Shown here: positions 5,667 to 7,581 of the stretch, in pieces
Layout of the letters: each line of letters opens with the position of its first letter
Numbering within the stretch: the stretch's first letter is position 1
Assembly: GCA_002298695.1 (NCBI GenBank)
Contig: DBLB01000015.1
Span: 1 to 7,581 of the forward strand
Origin: Clostridiales bacterium UBA735
GTDB taxonomy: Bacteria; Bacillota; Clostridia; Oscillospirales; Oscillospiraceae
DNA: 7,581 bases
Reading direction: 5' to 3'
Notes under the pieces: generated by a model
The model's database searches: none
Told to the model about the DNA's origin: nothing
Seen by the model: only the letters and a program-made list of their open reading frames with translations
Program-made: the position numbers and the translations under genes

Positions 5667-6878
5667 ATGAAAAAGATCCTTGCACTGCTGCTTGCGCTTG
5701 TCATGGTTGTTGCCATGGTTGCCTGCGCCGGCACAAAGGACGCCGACACGTCTGACAGCGACACCACGACCACGACGCCGACGGACACCGCCGACACCAC
5801 CGACACCGCCGACACCACCGAAACCACGGATAACACCGCCGCAGAAGCTTCCGAACTGAAGGTCGGCGTGTTCTATTACACGTTTGCCGACACTTACATT
5901 TCCAGCGTCCGCACTGCTCTTGACGCAGAGCTGACCAACCTCGGCGTGACGTTCAACAACTTCGACGGCAACAACAACCAGACCACGCAGAACGAGCAGA
6001 TCCAGACCGCTGTCACCGACGGTTACAACCTGCTGGTCGTCAACATGGTCACCTCCGGTTCTCCCGACGTTGCCAACGAGATCATTTCCCTGGCCAACGG
6101 CACCCCGGTCATCTTCTTCAACCGCGCCATCGAGGCTGACGGCGAAGAGGGCACTGTCCTGAATGCGAACGACAACATCTGCTTCATCGGCACCGACGCT
6201 CCGGAAGCCGGTCACCTGCAGGGCAAGATGGTCGGCGAATATCTGCTGGCCAACTGGGACACCGTTGATCTGAACGGCGACGGCAAGATCTCCTATGCCA
6301 TGTTCAAGGGCGACGAGGCCAACGTTGAGGCGATTTACCGCACCCAGTACGGTGTTGAGGATGCCGATGCGGTCCTGACCGAGGCTGGCAAGCCCGCGCT
6401 GGAGTACTTCGACGCTTCCAACTCCGCGAAGTATCAGGTCGACCTCGGCGGCGCATGGTCCGCTCAGGCTGCTCTGGACTACATGAACACGAACCTCTCC
6501 CAGTACAACGAGGCCAATGGCAACATGATCGAGCTTGTTATCTGCAACAACGATAACATGGCTGAAGGCGCGATCTCCGCTCTGGAAGCTGCCGGCTACA
6601 ACACCGGTGCTGAAGGCGCGACCACCATCCCGGTGTTCGGCGTTGACGCGACCGACGCTGCCAAGGAGCTTATCGCTTCCGGCAAGATGACCGGCACGGT
6701 CAAGCAGGACGCGGAAGGCATGGCTGCTGCGATTGCCTATGTCGTCAAGGCGGACGGCGAGGGCGTCTCCATGGCGGAAGCCATCAAAGCCACCGCTGCA
6801 ACCAATGCGGATATGTACACCGTGGCCGACGGCATTGCCAACAAGCTGTTTGTTGCTTACGCTGCCTACACCAAGTAA
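5667..6878 (+). CDS. mglB: Galactose/glucose-binding lipoprotein (MglB-like)
   Basis: This 403-residue lipoprotein is the substrate-binding component of a sugar ABC transporter. The signal peptide ends in MVAC (17-20), with lipidated C20. A Thr/Asp/Ser-rich linker (about 22-62) tethers the binding domain (about 63-403). The domain keeps the MglB calcium loop DLNGDGKIS (201-209) and the distal Glu E289 (IELV). By-eye alignment with E. coli MglB retains the ligand residues D14 (D75), N91 (N126), R158 (R225), W183 (W264), N211 (N295) and D236 (D327). F16 becomes Y77, H152 becomes N219, D154 becomes E221 and N256 becomes Q347, so the sugar preference may differ from galactose/glucose. The start at 5667 has GGAGGA (5654-5659) seven bases upstream; the in-frame ATG at 5652 abuts that site and is not the start. 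Codons lean strongly to C-ending forms compared with the neighbouring genes, which suggests high expression. It is followed by a stem-loop and the ATPase gene. Confidence 0.92.
   Translation: MKKILALLLALVMVVAMVACAGTKDADTSDSDTTTTTPTDTADTTDTADTTETTDNTAAEASELKVGVFYYTFADTYISSVRTALDAELTNLGVTFNNFDGNNNQTTQNEQIQTAVTDGYNLLVVNMVTSGSPDVANEIISLANGTPVIFFNRAIEADGEEGTVLNANDNICFIGTDAPEAGHLQGKMVGEYLLANWDTVDLNGDGKISYAMFKGDEANVEAIYRTQYGVEDADAVLTEAGKPALEYFDASNSAKYQVDLGGAWSAQAALDYMNTNLSQYNEANGNMIELVICNNDNMAEGAISALEAAGYNTGAEGATTIPVFGVDATDAAKELIASGKMTGTVKQDAEGMAAAIAYVVKADGEGVSMAEAIKATAATNADMYTVADGIANKLFVAYAAYTK
5784..5819 (+). repeat. In-frame tandem repeat in the lipoprotein linker
   Basis: Two identical 18-base copies of GACACCGCCGACACCACC (5784-5801 and 5802-5819) make four 9-base units of GACACC(G/A)CC. 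They encode DTADTTDTADTT in the Thr/Asp linker of the MglB-like protein. Because the unit is a multiple of three, gain or loss of copies would change linker length without breaking the frame. Confidence 0.9.
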
Positions 6879-6895
6879 GCAGAACGGAACCTTTC

Positions 6896-6931
6896 AGGGG
6901 GCGGCTGCCGCAAGGGCGGCGGCCGCCCCTT
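6896..6931 (+). terminator. GC-rich stem-loop between mglB and mglA, probable attenuator or mRNA stabiliser
   Basis: A 16-bp stem (6896-6911 with 6916-6931) with two G-U pairs closes an AAGG loop (6912-6915). It begins 18 bases after the binding-protein stop. The T-tract after it is very short (TTT, 6930-6932), so complete termination is unlikely. Stem-loops at this position in binding-protein operons commonly protect the upstream message from decay or cause partial termination, which gives more binding protein than membrane components. The hairpin is seen directly; the role is inferred. Confidence 0.75.
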
Positions 6932-6961
6932 TCATGAACAGCAGAATCAGGAGGGGATCAG

Positions 6962-7581
6962 ATGGAACAAGCGGTACTGCTCCGGATGACGGATATCACA
7001 AAGACCTTCCCGGGCGTCCGGGCGTTGGATCATGTCAGCCTGGAAGTCAAGGCGGGCACTGTCCATGCACTGATGGGCGAGAACGGCGCGGGTAAATCGA
7101 CGCTGATGAAATGCCTGTTCGGCATTTACAGCAAGGACAGCGGCCATATCTATCTCGAGGGCCGAGAGGTTAACTTCACCAGCAGCAAGGAGGCGCTGAC
7201 CAACGGCGTCGCCATGGTACATCAGGAACTCAATCAGGCGCTCAAGCGGACCGTCATGGACAATCTCTGGCTCGGGCGCTATCCGAAGGTTGCGGGCTTC
7301 GTTGTCGACGAGGCGAAGATGCTGCGCGACACGAAGGCCATTTTTGAAGAACTTGGTATTGACGTGGATCCTAAGCGGGTCATGAGTACGATGCCAGTTT
7401 CCCAGCGGCAGATGGTCGAAATTGCAAAGGCCGTCTCTTATCATTCGAAAGTCATTGTATTTGATGAACCTACGTCCTCGCTGACCGAGGAAGAGGTTGA
7501 GCATCTGTTCACGATCATCAACATGCTTCGCGATCGCGGCATGGGCATCATCTACATTTCCCATAAAATGGCGGAGATCAA
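6962..7581 (+). CDS. mglA: Sugar ABC transporter ATP-binding protein (MglA-like), 3' end beyond the window
   Basis: The first 206 codons are present; family members have about 500 residues in two fused nucleotide-binding domains, and this covers most of the first. It shows the Walker A motif GENGAGKST (39-47), Q-loop Q88 (MVHQEL), Walker B VIVFDEP (164-170, D168/E169), D-loop TSSLT (171-175) and the H-loop H201 (YISHKM). The ABC signature is the degenerate [12 protein letters not shown] (146-157), matching the VSQMQMIEIAKA form of E. coli MglA and not LSGGQ. Stretches such as [11 protein letters not shown] (98-108) and EVEHLFTII (178-186) are also close to MglA. The protein hydrolyses ATP on the cytoplasmic side to drive sugar import, with the MglB-like lipoprotein and a permease expected downstream. 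The start has AGGAGGGG (6949-6956) five bases upstream. The right truncation is the window edge and not a gene lesion. Confidence 0.94.
   Translation, partial: MEQAVLLRMTDITKTFPGVRALDHVSLEVKAGTVHALMGENGAGKSTLMKCLFGIYSKDSGHIYLEGREVNFTSSKEALTNGVAMVHQELNQALKRTVMDNLWLGRYPKVAGFVVDEAKMLRDTKAIFEELGIDVDPKRVMSTMPVSQRQMVEIAKAVSYHSKVIVFDEPTSSLTEEEVEHLFTIINMLRDRGMGIIYISHKMAEI

Noticed and set aside
5784..5819. CRISPR-like repeat
   Set aside because: The units are adjacent with no spacers and lie in frame inside a coding sequence.
7397..7432. Loss of the ABC signature in the ATPase as a sign of a broken gene
   Set aside because: The VSQRQ form is normal for the first domain of MglA-type proteins, and the Walker A, Walker B, Q-loop and H-loop are intact.

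Overview
The window looks like the chromosome of a Gram-positive anaerobe of the class Clostridia, in the broad Oscillospiraceae/Lachnospiraceae range. This is an inference from protein style: a YesM/YesN-type two-component pair, lipoprotein signal peptides of the MKKILALLLALVMVVAMVAC type, strong GGAGG ribosome binding sites and moderately GC-rich coding DNA. The genus cannot be fixed from the sequence alone. Every supported gene is on the + strand and no gene-free stretch exceeds 300 bases. The long minus-strand open frames are shadows of these genes.

Region 1 (1-1532) is a self-contained unit. It has a promoter with an extended -10, a short perfect palindrome just after the expected transcription start, one gene for a membrane-anchored phosphodiester glycosidase (NAGPA-like) domain protein, and a strong intrinsic terminator. 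It has no evident functional link to what follows.

Region 2 (about 1523-5475) is a compact regulatory operon of three genes whose ends overlap: a YesN/AraC-type response regulator, a YesM/LytS-type sensor histidine kinase with a large extracellular domain, and a sugar-binding lipoprotein of the RbsB/Peripla_BP_4 class. A solute-binding protein co-translated with a sensor kinase suggests a three-component sugar sensor. The best-known comparison is the XylFII-LytS-YesN xylose system of clostridia.

Region 3 (5476-7581) starts with a 191-base regulatory gap holding a probable promoter, A-tract-rich spaced repeats and a LacI/CcpA-like palindrome. It continues with a galactose/glucose-binding lipoprotein resembling MglB, a GC-rich stem-loop, and the first 206 codons of an MglA-like sugar ABC transporter ATPase, which runs off the right edge. 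A permease gene (mglC) is expected beyond the edge.

The likely logic is that the region 2 lipoprotein binds an extracellular sugar and presents it to the kinase, the kinase phosphorylates the AraC-type regulator, and the regulator activates the mgl-type transporter in region 3. The stem-loop between mglB and mglA would allow more binding protein than ATPase to be made. The least ordinary points are the dedicated sensory binding protein, the altered sugar-pocket residues in the MglB-like protein, its repeat-encoded Thr/Asp linker, and the promoter architecture between the two units.
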